A DNA stretch of 64,000 bases from Nemania diffusa (taxonomy: Eukaryota > Ascomycota > Sordariomycetes > Xylariales > Xylariaceae). How positions within the stretch are numbered: the first letter of the stretch is position 1; each line of letters begins with the position of its first letter. The DNA lies in the NCBI GenBank assembly GCA_038501195.1, contig JBBPUQ010000005.1, positions 1,302,001 through 1,366,000 on the forward strand, read 5' to 3'. Positions 24,303-37,000 of the stretch are shown in pieces. Position numbers and translations under genes: made by a program. The notes beneath the pieces were generated by a model. It did no database searches. It was not told where the DNA came from and saw nothing but the letters and a program-made list of their open reading frames with translations.

Positions 24303-27300
24303 GATGTTGATTGGATGATGAAAATTCGGACTTGGACATGGGTCTATAATACCAAGTACCGATGTAGCGATCGGAGGTTGTTTAACTGTACTTGAGAAAT
24401 GAAATAATACAGTCATTATACACCTTTCATGATATCTCGTCTTTTGAATCGTCGAGTTGGACTTTCCTCCAGGTACGGATGGCGATAAACTTTGGCTGTC
24501 AACAGCAGACTAGCTGCTAGGAAGAAGGTTTTTCCCTCTATGTGGGAGTTGGAGCTCTTCACTCGAAGAGATTATAAATAGGCCTACATGAAATTCGATA
24601 ACTCCTAAAGATCAAGCGTTTGTAATCAGTGAAGCCGCTGTCAGCCATAAGATACACTAAGGGTCGGTTTAGTTCGCGGTGATGAGACAATATGTAAGCC
24701 TTTTTAAGGTATACATTAGTGGTGGTTAGAATTAGATTTAAAGATCCTCATAATTTTCCCAGCATACGCTATTTATTCGGCCACTCGCAATAGCAGGCAG
24801 GGCGCCTCTTCCCGGCCTAGAGAGTATATTATCGAAAAAGCCATTTGCCTTGTTTGATGTGGCTTTCGTATGAGGCTACAACGCTCATGAGTGATAATAA
24901 AAATCTCAAAAATACCCCTCAGTTGCCTCCTATTAGTCTCGAGGACTTCAAATGAGAGCGTTAGAAATCCATTATGATATGTCATATTGAGCCTTCGGCG
25001 AGAAGGTAAGTTGAGAGACAGTCAATTGATCTAAATTCGGAATAGTAAGTCAGGTTTTTTATAATCTATCCCTCTATATTGGATTCCTATGAAATTCGCC
25101 TTGTTCCCGTAGATGAGCTGTCGTCTTAGTGTGAGTGAATAGGAAAGAGGAGTAGGAGGAAGTTGTTAGTTCGAGTCTAGTACATTTGCGATAAACTTTT
25201 CCTAGATATATCCCCCAGTCTCCTCCGGGGACTTCCTTAGTTAGCTAGTTAGCATAATCCTCGAGACTAAATTCTACCTAATGTTTTCTCTTTTAAGAAT
25301 CTGAAGCTAGAAACCTTTGGAACTGCTATTGAGATAGTAGTCAAACCTTCGAAGTGTAGTGTGTACCTAGCACACGTTCCATTTTACTGTCCGACTCAGT
25401 TCCAGCGTCTGCACCAGCTTCAGTGCGAGCATAACTGCCAATGTTACTATTAGCTTCGGTACGAGCCTTGGTGCGAGCGTTATCTCTAGGTAAGGGAGAG
25501 GTCGAGTCCATATATCTATAGTATATATATACAATTATAACACGTCGAGGCTACCTACATTCTTATTGATCGAACGATTGGATTAGCTCTCGCCGAAATC
25601 AGGATCCATATGTCGACGAGGACCCGTAATGTTTTAGATCTATCAATACTCGGGCGGACCGATCAAAGACACGCTCAGTGTCGCAGCTAGATCAGGGCCA
25701 CCCTATCAATTTAGTAAATTGTATTCAATCTTAGGGTACATCGAGTCTATGTCAATCAATCTTTCCATTAGAATCACTGGATATGGATGGTTTTGAGAAT
25801 CAATAGACCAATTGCAGTTATCCTAAGAGATCCCCCTACGTGTAGTACTGAAGATTCTTTGCCGTGCCCCTATCTCCATAATCCCATTAATAAATAGCAC
25901 TTAAATTTCAAGGGGTAATTTTGAATGCAACTTTATATCCTTATTAAGTTAAGGGAGCAAAATAATGTATTGTTTTTGTTTTGTTTAGGTATTATTATGT
26001 TAGGCCTAGAACGCCACGGCCGCGATTAAATATCCTAGGAGGAATTCCTCTCATAACAAATGACCACCTGTTATCTATACGGCCATGCACAGTATGCCTT
26101 TATGAACCGACTGCCCTTTGAGCATTCGACTAATAGAAAGAAAAAATTTTTTAAACTACGTGTACATTTCTCTCTGTATTATAACTAACTCTATAATCTT
26201 TTCATGTGAAAGGCTGCCCAAATTTAATCCGAGAGGAGGCCGCGTGGATCTTTTATGGTAAGAGATAAATCCACTGAATCTGTATATGACTAGTAATGCC
26301 CCCATACTTGATGTGTCAACTTTTTTCACGTGGCTTTCAGCCATGTCTTTCCACGACAACCCCTCTGGATTCAAACTCGTCAACCGAAGCCCTCAGTGGT
26401 TTGTAGGTGCAGCACGAGTCAATGCTTATGATGCATGAACACTACTGTTAGGGGTATAGGGAGTGAAACTAATGACTCATAGGCAGTGACTGGTCACTAG
26501 AGAGGTCAATAAGCGACAGATGTAGCTCGCACACTTATGTTTTCTATTAGATAACCAACCAAGCCTTCCGATCTTTTGAATTCTACTATATTTATACCAT
26601 ATTCCAACTTATAAAAGACAAGAACATCCATTTCAGTAGAAGTAATTATAGAGGAGTGAATAGCCCACCTCCATGTACAACGATGGGCCTGTTGCCCCTA
26701 TCTTATAGACCCTACCCTCTACGTCAACAAATGGTAAATATAGTATACCCGAATACGGAGGGTAGAGTAAAATATAGCTTTTAATTTATTATAGTATAGA
26801 AGAAACTTAATTTAAACCCTACCCCTTTCATGTTGGAAGACATGAACTTGAAGAATAAGGCGATTCTTCGTAATGCCCTGCGGGGTGTAAATAGCATACA
26901 TTACACTAGTAACTGAGAAATTGAGTCAATAGGTCCCAAAGGCGAAGAGATATAAAATTCAATAAGCTGGAGCGTATGACACATCCTATTTTGAGAATTT
27001 GAGCGACTGTAAGCGGATATAAATCATATGAATGTACGTCATGCACCTCATAAACACACCTAACCACAGCAATGTTGGAGGCGTTATAGTATTTATTGCT
27101 ACATTACTAAACGATGTATGCGCCCCTATAGCAATACGCTAGAATTTCTAGTACAATTTCCGTAGCAGACCACAGCGCAAACCCAACCTATCCTTTGGAT
27201 CCCTCAAGGGCTTGTGCCTCACCAACTTGACGATGCGGAGGCTGTAAGGCGAGAGGTCCCGCACCTAAGTAGACAAGCCAAACTTCCGATAGGGCCAGAC

Positions 27301-27663
27301 CGTAACGCCTAAGTCATGCGCCGCCTAGGGTAAGCGATCAAGTTCCCCTAGACCGCAAAAAATAAACCGAGCCTACGTTTCCATCGCAGACTACAGGATG
27401 CGCCCCGATCACTAGACTAACGTCCACTATGAAAACCCAAGGCATTCCCTAAAAGAATCAGCTGCCCGCAGACTGTATGCTAAACCTATGACCCCATAAC
27501 AAACACCAACTAGGCATAAGGCAACACCGTCTGACTAAAGTTCACATGATACACGCCTGAGGGGCTAAAACGCCAAGATGGGCCTTATAAAGTATCTACT
27601 CACAGCCCGCCTACTCATGATGAACTAGAAACTTGTTAACTTTGCAGCTCACTACCTCATCCT
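24303..27663. other. Gene-poor spacer, 3.4 kb
   Basis: No gene with a coherent exon chain was found. Short frames at 24773-24985 and 26156-26383 (minus) are protein-like in places but show no family motif; the second starts with TTG. On the minus strand near 27160-27280 a short stretch reads RIVKLVRHKPLRDPKDRLGL after a possible acceptor, then stops; it may be coding debris. No terminal-repeat element or further tRNA was seen. Confidence 0.4.
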
Positions 27664-29335
27664 CTACTGCCGTTTCCTCGTCTTCCCTCTTAATAGTGTA
27701 TGCCCCCGGCCCCGGGTGGCCATGGGAGGGGAGATAGGGACCGCGGGCGCGAGAGGCGGCTGCATCGGTACAAAGTTCCCACTACCGCCGCCGCGTCCTC
27801 CGCGCATGCTGGAGCTAGTGCCCCCTCCCCTCCCCCGTCCGCGACCGCCGCCGCGACCGCCACGACCGACGTTTACATGGTTCCAGCCATGATGATGTGA
27901 ATTGGGGATGAAGTTGTGGATATAGTGAGGCACTGGCGCTGGCGTTGGGGGCTGAGCGAGCTGGGCGGCGAGAGCGGAGTTCTGGTCCGTCAACATATGC
28001 TGCACGACGAGCATGCCTGGCTCGATTATCTCCTCCCAGAGGTCCGGGAGCACAGTGAACGACGACTCATCTTGGGGTTGTTGTGATTGTTGCTGTTGGG
28101 GTTGGGCAGGATTAATGCTACTTGATGGCTGGGATGAGGATGATGAGCCGGCGGTAACCTCGCCCGGTATTTCCACTGTTGAACTCGACGCCTGCGTGAC
28201 GGCTGGGGCTGTAGATGCTTTAGACGATATACTCTCGTTAGAGGGCTTCGTGAGGAAGGATACATTGATCTTTAGCTCGTAACGACCCGCTACCATAAGT
28301 GGTTTAAGGAGAACGAGGCTGTTGAAGCATTTCTCAACCAGTTCTTTCATTCCCTACTAGCTAGTAAGCAAATAAAAGAAATGAAATTCGACGAACAACC
28401 GTTCTAGAACTGGTAGGACAAGACTCTTAGATCGGCCAAGCAAGGGAGTTGACACTTACTATCCACGTCCTAGCCTTCTCCCAGGGGAAGACGAACCTGC
28501 GCCCAAGTGCATCTTGAAACAGAATTGGCAACTTTCGTGGTGGCCTTCCTGTAGACGTCTCCCATCTAGGATCGCCGGGGCTCGGCGGTTGAAAGGGCTC
28601 TTCCTCTTCAGACGCCTCCGACAGGGACCTTGTCTCAGCCTCCGGGTCTGCCTTCTGCTTCTGCTGCTGCTTCCACGAACTGACTGTCACTTGGTCTCGT
28701 AGCGCCGAGGTGGCGGCGGCTGGGTCATAGTCATCTTCCTCTTCAAATACACTTGATGGATAACTGGCGTCCTGAGACTCTGATTCAGAGGCGGGACTTG
28801 AGCCTTCCGAGTCGTGTTCAGTCTCTGTCTCTGTGAGACTTACCGCGGTACCTAAGCGCTCGTCTTGCTTGGCTAGTTCAGTAGGATTTTGGGCTTGTTG
28901 TGCATTAGTCGAATCGGCCTCGGAATACGACCTAGTGCTTGTTGTCTGCTCAGGGTTAAAATAAGCCCTTTCAGGGGCCTTCCCCTTGTCCAGTCGAGGC
29001 GGGGTATCAACACCATCATCGTTTTCGAATACAACGCGAGCATTGTCATCATTATCACTCTTCTTCTCCTCGCCATTGTCAGGCACTGCCATCGAATCAC
29101 GATGTCCTTCTATAGGTTGCAACGTAATAGGGGATGCGGGTGCAGGGGGTGGTGAACCTCCGCGACCAGATAGATCTGGAGGGTTGGGTGGATCTGGTCG
29201 ATTAGCGAGGAGATCTACTGGACTCGAATCCGAAGAACCAGGTTTGCCGGCATAGGACCTGCAAAGTGGCGCACCATCATTAGAAGAAGGTGATTCCATG
29301 GCTTCGATAACGGACAAACCTCGGGTTTCGACCAT
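27664..29335 (-). CDS. Ubiquitin-like-domain protein with RGG-rich tail
   Basis: Two exons (29335-28460 and 28353-27664; 876 + 690 nt) give 521 aa. Residues 1-255 are disordered, acidic and Ser/Pro-rich. From about 260 the sequence LFQDALGRRFVFPWEKARTW, then GMKELVEKCF, RYELKI and LPDLWEEIIEPGM matches the fungal ubiquitin-like fold commonly found at the C-terminus of uncharacterised Pezizomycotina proteins. The intron falls inside this domain. Between RYELKI and LPDLWEE lies an insertion of about 70 residues rich in Ser, Gln and Pro. The tail (455-481) is an RGG/GRG box, a typical RNA-binding or phase-separating element. Function unknown; an RNA-related scaffold is only an inference. The stretch from GTATCC to GAG inside the insertion is 195 nt and divisible by three, so a retained or alternative intron is possible, but it lacks a good branch site. 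Confidence 0.85.
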
Positions 29336-29395
29336 CCAACCTCGATATTGTCTCCTTTGGCCAGAACTATTACTACAAGCCGGCCAATTTTTGCT

Positions 29396-29482
29396 CTATG
29401 GTTTGATGCTAGCGTTGTTGGTGTTGGTTTTGTTGTTGTTATTGCTACTGCTGACGGTGGCTGCTTGTCTCGCGGGGTTCAT
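29396..29482 (-). promoter_or_regulatory. Possible upstream ORF or N-terminal extension
   Basis: An ATG at 29482 opens 28 codons (MNPARQ.., then an Asn/Ser-rich run NNNNKTNTNN) ending in TAG at 29398-29396. It lies in the same frame as the ULD protein start 147 nt downstream, and the codons between the TAG and that ATG are also open. It may be a uORF that dampens translation, or an N-terminal extension interrupted by a single TAG. The Asn-rich composition fits the low-complexity N-terminus of the main protein. Confidence 0.35.
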
Positions 29483-32231
29483 GGGCGATATTATTAGGGG
29501 TGGCTTTTCGTAGCGCTTTGATAAGCGGTTACTCTTTCCCTCTACGTACCTAGCACGTCACTTGATTGCGGCGGAGGAGATATTGTACCTGGTGCATGTG
29601 ATAGTAGGCGTAGCAGTTGAAGAGTTGTTGTTGTTGTGAATCGTGATGGTGGTGAGAGCACGAAGTGAGGGGACAAGGGTAGAGAATTGCGGCTGAGAGA
29701 CGGAATTGGCTGTAAGCAACCTAAGGGAGAGTTTGTCTGCTAGACTATCATGTACCTACCCCGAAAGTCCATTAGCGCTACCGTACGAATGCTTGTATTT
29801 CGTCGTCCCTCCCTTCAATGCACATGTACCAACCTATCTTATTGGAAGGTACGCAGTGAGTAGGCAGTCACCTAATTTTCTCCCTCGACGCGGATGCTGC
29901 AGTGGGGCAGCTGGCTCACTATTAGATAATACATCAGCCATGCAGACACATGACATGGTTTCAATGCAGTACTTATCTAGATAGAGTAGATAAAAATGTT
30001 AGGAAGGGATAGATAGGATGTGCAGCAGCGTTGTGCGCAGGGCGATCGTATTTCTTGCAGGTTGAACCCTCCGTACAGCATTAGGTACTTTACCTAGCAG
30101 TAGAACGTACATACCTAGCGTACTGTAAGTCGGTATAGAACGTGCCTACCTAAGGAAAGCGGATACCTATAGATAGGTATTCGGTATCTCTCTAGTGGAA
30201 GTCGAAACACACGATTGGGTGCACCATGTGTCTGGAAATACCTACACTAGGTAGAACTCCCTGCGGTCCTATCCGCCATTCCGTCTGGGGCGCTCCACTG
30301 TAGGACACCGATCTATAGTGCCATTTTTAGCGTACGCAAGGGGATCCAGGGTCCACGCCGCAGCGGGCTCTAGCGCCTATTGCCATGTACTTTCACACAC
30401 ACTACTTCCTTTACACAAGTACCATGCCGCCGAAAGCCACAATCCTCTTCTCAGAGGTACCCGATCTCGATATGGTTGGCAACGCGGTGCAAGTACTGTT
30501 ACTTGTATGTGTAGGTCGCCGCCAAAACAATACGGCAGTGGTGGTGTGTACGAGCGAGGGGTGTTTCTGTCAAGGCCGGAATCTATTCCGGGAACGACGC
30601 TACGTACGTAGGTACGTCGTAAATGCGAGGGCAATAATCCCCGTTGTCGATGTTCGATCTGGGTACCTACCTTGTCCCTGCGACCAACCAGAACGCTAAG
30701 GAAGCGAACCATACGCCACTTAACGAGCTGACAGGCGACTTGGCATACAGGTCTTCCCACACTGGCAACGACAGGCGCGGAATGGGTTACGTACATTGCA
30801 AGATCAAAAATAGGGATGGAGTCCGGAAGGGGACGAGAGAGAGAAGGGCACTTTTCGGTTCCGTAGATCTTCGTACAGCCCCCAAGCCACATCACAGCGA
30901 CATCGTGGACTGGCGGGGGCATAGGGACGGGGATTGGGGCGTGGAGCACGGAGATGGGGCATTGGGGCCGTGTGGAGGGTACACTACATCTCGGCCACCT
31001 CGTTCTGCGACAAAACAATTGTCTTGGAAAGAATTGCACTAAGCGCGAGCTCGAGAGTGCAAGATACGAAGAGGCAGGATTCGGAAGGGCACGCCGGGAT
31101 CAGGGCGTAAAAAGTGCCAATCGCGCCATTATAGACAGGTGCACTCAGTATAGACCAGGTAGGCATGTAAGTGGGTTGGGAGTTCTACCTACCTACCGAC
31201 CGTCGATACGCATAGTTGGATATAGTTAGTTAGTCAGTTAATTATTTAGTTGTTCAGGCGTTCGTTAGCATCTGCAAGTGTGCACCATCTCGTCATACCG
31301 TGCCCACTGCCGGGAATAAGTGAAACTGCTGTTAGTGGTTATTTTTTCCCTCGCCGATTCCTGCGGATGTCGCGCATGCAGGAAACGATCCCAATACACA
31401 CAGTACGCAGACAGATACACTTCCCCAGATGAGGCATAGGTTACCGTACCTATCAGGTAGGTACCGAGCCGTTCCTACGCATAGGCACCATGTCCGCTGC
31501 GCCAATGTTGCTTCTTACAGTATTCCCGTTTCTGGGCTGACCTCAATGGCTTACAGGATTTCTGCAACTCTACAGCGCGGATACCGACGACAGACGCCCA
31601 CAGCAGGATTGGCCGCGCATACGTCCAGAAGAGGATACCGAGTCGCAAGTATTACTCTTTCTGTGCCTCAGTATCCAAGTATAGGCATATTAGGAGAGAG
31701 AGAGAGAGAAAAAAAAAAGAAAAATAACGCAGAGAGCTGAGATGCAATGCAAAGGTAAGGATAGGCAAAGACAGTCAAGGAAAGGAAGGTCATATTCATG
31801 GTGGATAATAAATCGATTTTGCAGTATACACGGATTAATTTTTCTATCTTGTTGTGAGTAGCAGGCATAATTTTGTTCATAATAATCGTCAAGTCTTTGG
31901 GACTTCTTCGCCCTCTAACGGCCCTTGTCCCTCTCCCAAAACCCCTTGCCCCCCTAGGTAACAATTATATCATAGAAGTATGTGTTCCGAAAATACAACG
32001 TAGTGAAAAGAAATACATTTCGTGTCTCCTTCATTGAAAAGATCAGGATGCAGAACAAATTGTACATCCATCGTTTTGTATACCACACCATCAATAGGAA
32101 TAGTAACAGGCAATACAAAAGATAGTAATAAAAAGATATTGTAACATAAGTTTGAAAACATTGGGTATAATGAGAATGTACGTGTATGTTTGTGTGCTCC
32201 ATGTTTTAGTAAAGTCACTTAGTCCATCTCT
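29483..32231. other. Intergenic region rich in TACCTA/TAGGTA motifs
   Basis: 2.7 kb between two genes transcribed leftwards. It contains many short direct and inverted copies of TACCTA/TAGGTA (for example near 29750, 30112, 30150-30180, 30240, 30610, 31190, 31440-31460), a GTT triplet run near 29620, and a GA/A tract at 31693-31727. A 220-codon open frame at 30377-31039 (minus) starts with GTG, has no recognisable domain and overlaps open frames in other phases; I do not call it a gene. Confidence 0.5.
31693..31727. repeat. GA/poly-A microsatellite
   Basis: About eight GA units followed by a run of A residues with single interruptions. Simple sequence, with no sign of further function. Confidence 0.8.
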
Positions 32232-34010
32232 TTACTCGTCCTCGCCCTCCGCATCAGGGTCATCGTCGTCCTCTTCCTCATCTTGCCGCTGGTTCACCAC
32301 GACTGGCGGGACAGGATAATATCCCGTAGCCTTGAGGGGGTTCTGTAGCATCCACCCACCCTTCTCCCCTCTTCTAAGAATTCCGATCTCAGGGCTTGTG
32401 GCCCAGTCGACGAGAGTAGCGTCGTTGTCGCCGCCGAAGGGTAGCGGCGGCTCCTCGCCAGCGGCGACCTTCTCGAGGTGCTTGGCGACGTGCTCCATGC
32501 GGTCGTCCCAGGCACTCGCGCCCTGAAACGCCACGCGGCACCCCGCAGCCGGGCACAGCATGTGTGTCGGCAGCTGGCACCGCGTGCGTACCGCCTCGTC
32601 CTGTCGCGCCCTTTGCTGCTCCTCCCACTCTGGCACATGTGTCTTCGACTTCACCTTACTCTTCAGGTGCGCCGGCACGTGCATGCGCCGCAGGTGCTGC
32701 GTGTATAGGTCCTTACGGTTGAAGATGGTGCCGTTCGGGAGCGCCGCTGCTGCTACTGACGGCGACGAGGACGAGGGGCACGCGGTGGCGTGCCGGTTGT
32801 AGTAGGCGCCGCGTCGGCGCGAGCCTGCTGACGACCGCTTGGGCGCGTTTGGCTTGTTAGAGACCTGGGCACATCCGTCCTGCTGGCATACCCAGTATTG
32901 GAGCACGATGTGCTGGGATGCGCAGTGCCGCTTCCACTCGTTTTTGCTGGCGAACGTGGAGCGGCAATCTGCGAACTCGAATATGCATGTGAATGGTCGT
33001 GTGTGTTGCTTCTTGATGTGGTTGTCGAGCCCGGTTCGGTCCTTGAAGCTCACCTTGCGACAGTCCGGGCAGCTGTATTGTCCTTTGGCCCCTTGGATGG
33101 ATGGCTTGGTGCTTGGTCGGACTACCAGCGATTGTTCCGCTGTAGTCTTGATGCGTTTTGCGTCCGAGGATGATTGTGAGGTGCTACGTCGCTTGTGGCT
33201 AGGGCCGACATGAGTTGACTTCGTCGGCATATTTTTTGATTTTTTGTAAGGACTGTACTCCTCGTCGTCTTCGTCATCCTCCTCTTCGTCGTCTTCGGTT
33301 GGCTCAATCTTTACATATGGGCTTTCGGGTTCATTTGTAGACTCCATGTCGTCCACATCGGGAGTGTGCCGACTTTCCATGGTGTCTGGGATGTGGATTT
33401 CCTCTTTTATATCGAGGGTATCTATACACAGCCCTCTAACATGCTGCGGTACTTCCTCTTCGGTCCACAAGTGATGGCTGGGGTTGCTCTCGTCGCTCGA
33501 CATGCTACAGGTCCTTACAGAGAAATCAAAGCCCTGCATATTATCGTCGTAGAAGTCAAGCGATACGTCATGTATTGGATTGACGTCTCCAAGACTAACA
33601 CCCTCGGCTAAGCCAGTGAACTCGTAGAGCTGACAGGAGTTCCACCTCTCGTACTGGGTAAACCGAGCTATGTCAGATGGGGTTTGTGGCGAATGGACTT
33701 GGCAGTAGTCGGTTTCCGTTGGCGGACTGAGGCCACTACTACAAGTTGAGGAAGAGGTGGTGTACGAGGGCGAACCCGGTCGCTGGATGTGAGACAGAGG
33801 ATAAGGGGTTACAATTTCAGAAGTCGTAGAATCCATAGCTGGGTGTGGGAGAAATGGTGATTTTCTATCTGTTGTTAGGAAGCGGTTGGCCTTCCAATCA
33901 CTGGCAGTGCTTGTTGGCGAAGCTGAACGCTTGATCTCAGGCTCCATTTGCACTTCTGTGCAGTGTGGATACGACCAAGAATCAGTGTACGGGTTGTGTG
34001 TGTAAGCCAT
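32232..34010 (-). CDS. C2H2 zinc-finger transcription factor, intronless
   Basis: A single 592-aa frame. Residues 1-240 are Ser/Thr/Pro-rich with an acidic run at 239-251 (activation-domain-like). Two matches to the sumoylation consensus, IKEE (201-204) and VKIE (233-236), lie just before it; a basic stretch, HKRRS, follows at 272. Fingers: C314-C317-H331-H336 (CPDCRKVSFKDRTGL), C342-C349-H362-H367, a widely spaced C375-C380 with H440 and H444 after a long Ser/Ala loop, and C486-C491-H507-H511. The tail is acidic. This mixture of one canonical and several stretched fingers is common in filamentous-fungal C2H2 regulators of unknown target. Expected nuclear, DNA-binding. The start ATG is the first in frame. 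No neighbour suggests a pathway. Confidence 0.93.
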   Translation of the reverse strand: MAYTHNPYTDSWSYPHCTEVQMEPEIKRSASPTSTASDWKANRFLTTDRKSPFLPHPAMDSTTSEIVTPYPLSHIQRPGSPSYTTSSSTCSSGLSPPTETDYCQVHSPQTPSDIARFTQYERWNSCQLYEFTGLAEGVSLGDVNPIHDVSLDFYDDNMQGFDFSVRTCSMSSDESNPSHHLWTEEEVPQHVRGLCIDTLDIKEEIHIPDTMESRHTPDVDDMESTNEPESPYVKIEPTEDDEEEDDEDDEEYSPYKKSKNMPTKSTHVGPSHKRRSTSQSSSDAKRIKTTAEQSLVVRPSTKPSIQGAKGQYSCPDCRKVSFKDRTGLDNHIKKQHTRPFTCIFEFADCRSTFASKNEWKRHCASQHIVLQYWVCQQDGCAQVSNKPNAPKRSSAGSRRRGAYYNRHATACPSSSSPSVAAAALPNGTIFNRKDLYTQHLRRMHVPAHLKSKVKSKTHVPEWEEQQRARQDEAVRTRCQLPTHMLCPAAGCRVAFQGASAWDDRMEHVAKHLEKVAAGEEPPLPFGGDNDATLVDWATSPEIGILRRGEKGGWMLQNPLKATGYYPVPPVVVNQRQDEEEDDDDPDAEGEDE

Positions 34011-37000
34011 CTTGGAAGGATAGTGGCTCGAGATTGCTTAACATCAAACGTGAGAAGGTGTTCAGGTGGTTACAATCGAGTAGTTGACATATAGCCTAGC
34101 TTTTTTATGTTGTTGAGATAAACCAACACCATAAGGGCCAGAGCTTCAGGGAGATAGAAAGGTAGTCAACCAAGAGAGGGAAAAAGGGTTTGGGGCAGGA
34201 GGATCTTGTTTCTTGTATATGGTCCGGTATGCTCTAGAACTAAAAGGTTCAAGCCACTTGGCAGGGTCGAGGTTACTATCAAGGCAGTTAAAGGGCGGCG
34301 CAGCGATTTCAACATAGCAGGCGATCGACACCGAAGAAATAATACCTTCTATTTTATGGTCCTTTACATAGATCCTCCCCCCTTGTCCATTGATGTACCT
34401 AAGTATACTAAAGCTCCACACGGAGCCGCGCTTGGGTACGTACCTAGCTGGCAAGAAAGTGCACTTTTTGCTTTTTATGCACAGCGTAGGTAGTGTTTAT
34501 GTCCCACCCCTTTCAGGCCCCCCCTGCATGTACAGTACATTTCTAAAGTTGTCCGCGCCCTGCCCAGCAGGCGGCCAGACCATCCTTGAGCCCGTCACAT
34601 TCTAGGACTAACAAGCGAATTTGAGAGCTCGGCGCTAAGAGACCACATCGTAACTACAGTGGTATTCTGGTCCGCGACCCATCATAGATAGGGACCAATT
34701 CCGTGGCAGTCCTCTGCTCCTTCGGGTCTCTCACAGCACATACTAAGGGTATTGTTATGATTAGTAGGTAGCACGCTCGATTGCTAATCGAGTGCGAAAG
34801 TGAATCTAGCTATAATGTTATAATAAGGTTTCTTTCGGCCTGAGAGTGCCTTGAGAGGGTTCATCCGTCTATCAGTGAATGTGCAGATCATCCGCGTAAT
34901 GAAGGGCAGGACAAGCGTGGAGTGTGGACAGCATCTGAGGCGGACGGGAAGGCGTACAACTATGTACACACTATGGACGACAAAACCCGAGAACTTCAGG
35001 CACCAGACTCATATATGATGCGATGATGCGACGTTGGCTTCACGGCCGGCCAGATCAGAGTGTTACCTGTTGGGTATGTTCGTCGGGAACAGGTCTGGCA
35101 GTGTATGCGTCCATATGTGAAGTGCGACGTGCGTCCAAGATGGGGTGAGACAACCTCACAACAATGTTGGCCCAATGGCGGTCGAGTACAGCGTACCCCG
35201 ATGTGGATGCGCCACTCTCGAGGGCCAACGATGGGATGCCAACAGGCCCTGCCTGTGCCCAGTCAGAACGCGCCCATACAGGCCTGTTCTAGCACTCAGC
35301 TGAACTAGCCATCATATGCCGCTGATATGACTCTGTCTATCTGGGCGTTGTGGGACGGTGACAGTGACTTCAGGTAAAGACTGAGTGGACAAGCAGGTAG
35401 AGTGGGAGAGCTGTAGAGCTGTAGGTGCGGCGTAGATGCCTGTGTCATCTGGAATTCTAGGTACCAACTGCATAGCAGGGCGCTAGAAAATGACGGCGGA
35501 TCGATATGTCTTGCATTGCTGCGTCGCTACGTCGCTGCAGAATGCCCCCCAGAACGAGAAAAAGACGATTGATTGTCCCTAGATTGGCAAAGCGAGCGAA
35601 ACCACGCAGACACTTGACCGAGATGCGTGATCACCTAGACAGGCACCCAGAAGTCGGCGCGTGGCCCTCGTCCATCCCATGCCACCTATTGAGTTCCTCG
35701 AGACCGGGAGGAGATCTGTTCCTGCTGGTGACAATGAAAAAGTTGATTACCTCTAGATAGTATCCAGGTAGGTAGTCTAGCGGAAATGACAAGATATCTC
35801 CCTCTACCCAGCTAGTTTGACAGGACTAATGTACAGAAGTTCCTAATAACCGCGCTAGAAATCTACAGACTACAAATACTATACCTAATTAGTAATGGGC
35901 AACTATGGCAAGGGCAAGTATACGCATAGGTATTACCTACGGAGGTAGAGGTACCTGGTGGTAGTGCACTATGCGTACATACAGGCTACAGCGGTACTGG
36001 GCGAACAGGGCACTCAACAGAGATCCACCACACTGGAGCTAATCCCCCTCTTCCTCTAATTCGCTATTTCCCACACTTTCTTCACCGAATCGCGGTAGTG
36101 AGCATCCAATGAAGAACAAACGTCCTAAGGCAACCTTGAGGCAGACAATTAGGCATATCCATGTATTCGCGGAGACCCCGAATTATTTATTCGTTTTTCC
36201 CCAATCTTCCCCCTTCGCTTGGGTACACAGCAGTATGGTAGGTAGGGTAGATAGATAGACTTACATATGCGTAGACTTTTTCGACTTTTTCCATACATAC
36301 AATCAACTTGGTGTGGTGGGGGCCGCTCGAGATAATACATCATAGATATTCTGTCTTTAGATATGATATTAGTCACACTTGTGCGGAATTACTCGCATAC
36401 CTACCTGCGGTACCGTGCCTGCACCGTGGCTACCTCACCACAAACTAGGTACATACATACATATCCTACGGACCTAACCTCTCACATCCATTCCATGACC
36501 AGTACCTACTATACATCCTACAGACATACAGTACCTATGTACATATTCAGTACAGAAATACATGTGCACATGCACTAAGATCGGTAGTTGTTTCCGTGTG
36601 GTAATCACTGATCAGCCACTTTACGCAGTACTTACATGCGAGGCGGGCTCGACGCTCGTAATAGGCCAAGCTTGCGACACATATGGGGCTGTCTCGGTTT
36701 GTTCATTGGCGCGTGGTGGGCACTTATGACCCAGGTAGGTACCTCTCACAGCCCTCACAGCCCCCAACTCTCCCCGACTTATATCGAAGAGCCCTTCTCG
36801 CCTACGAGATGTGGCTAGGTGCATCCGCCGCCCACCTATCACGATGGCACGTTTTTTTCGAGACTCTGAGTGGTGCATGTCTGCCCTGGCAGAGTCGTAA
36901 GCTTTGGTGCTTTTAACTTGACTGCGGGTATTACAGTCCTGGTCCGCGGGGCGGGACGGACGATGGAGGGGAGCATGCCATCCCGCACCTTGCACATTTC

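Noticed and set aside
26156..26383. 75-codon minus-strand ORF
   Set aside because: TTG start and no motif; I could not connect it with any exon.
30377..31039. 220-codon minus-strand ORF
   Set aside because: Starts with GTG, no recognisable domain, competing frames on the other strand, and rich in the intergenic TACCTA motif.
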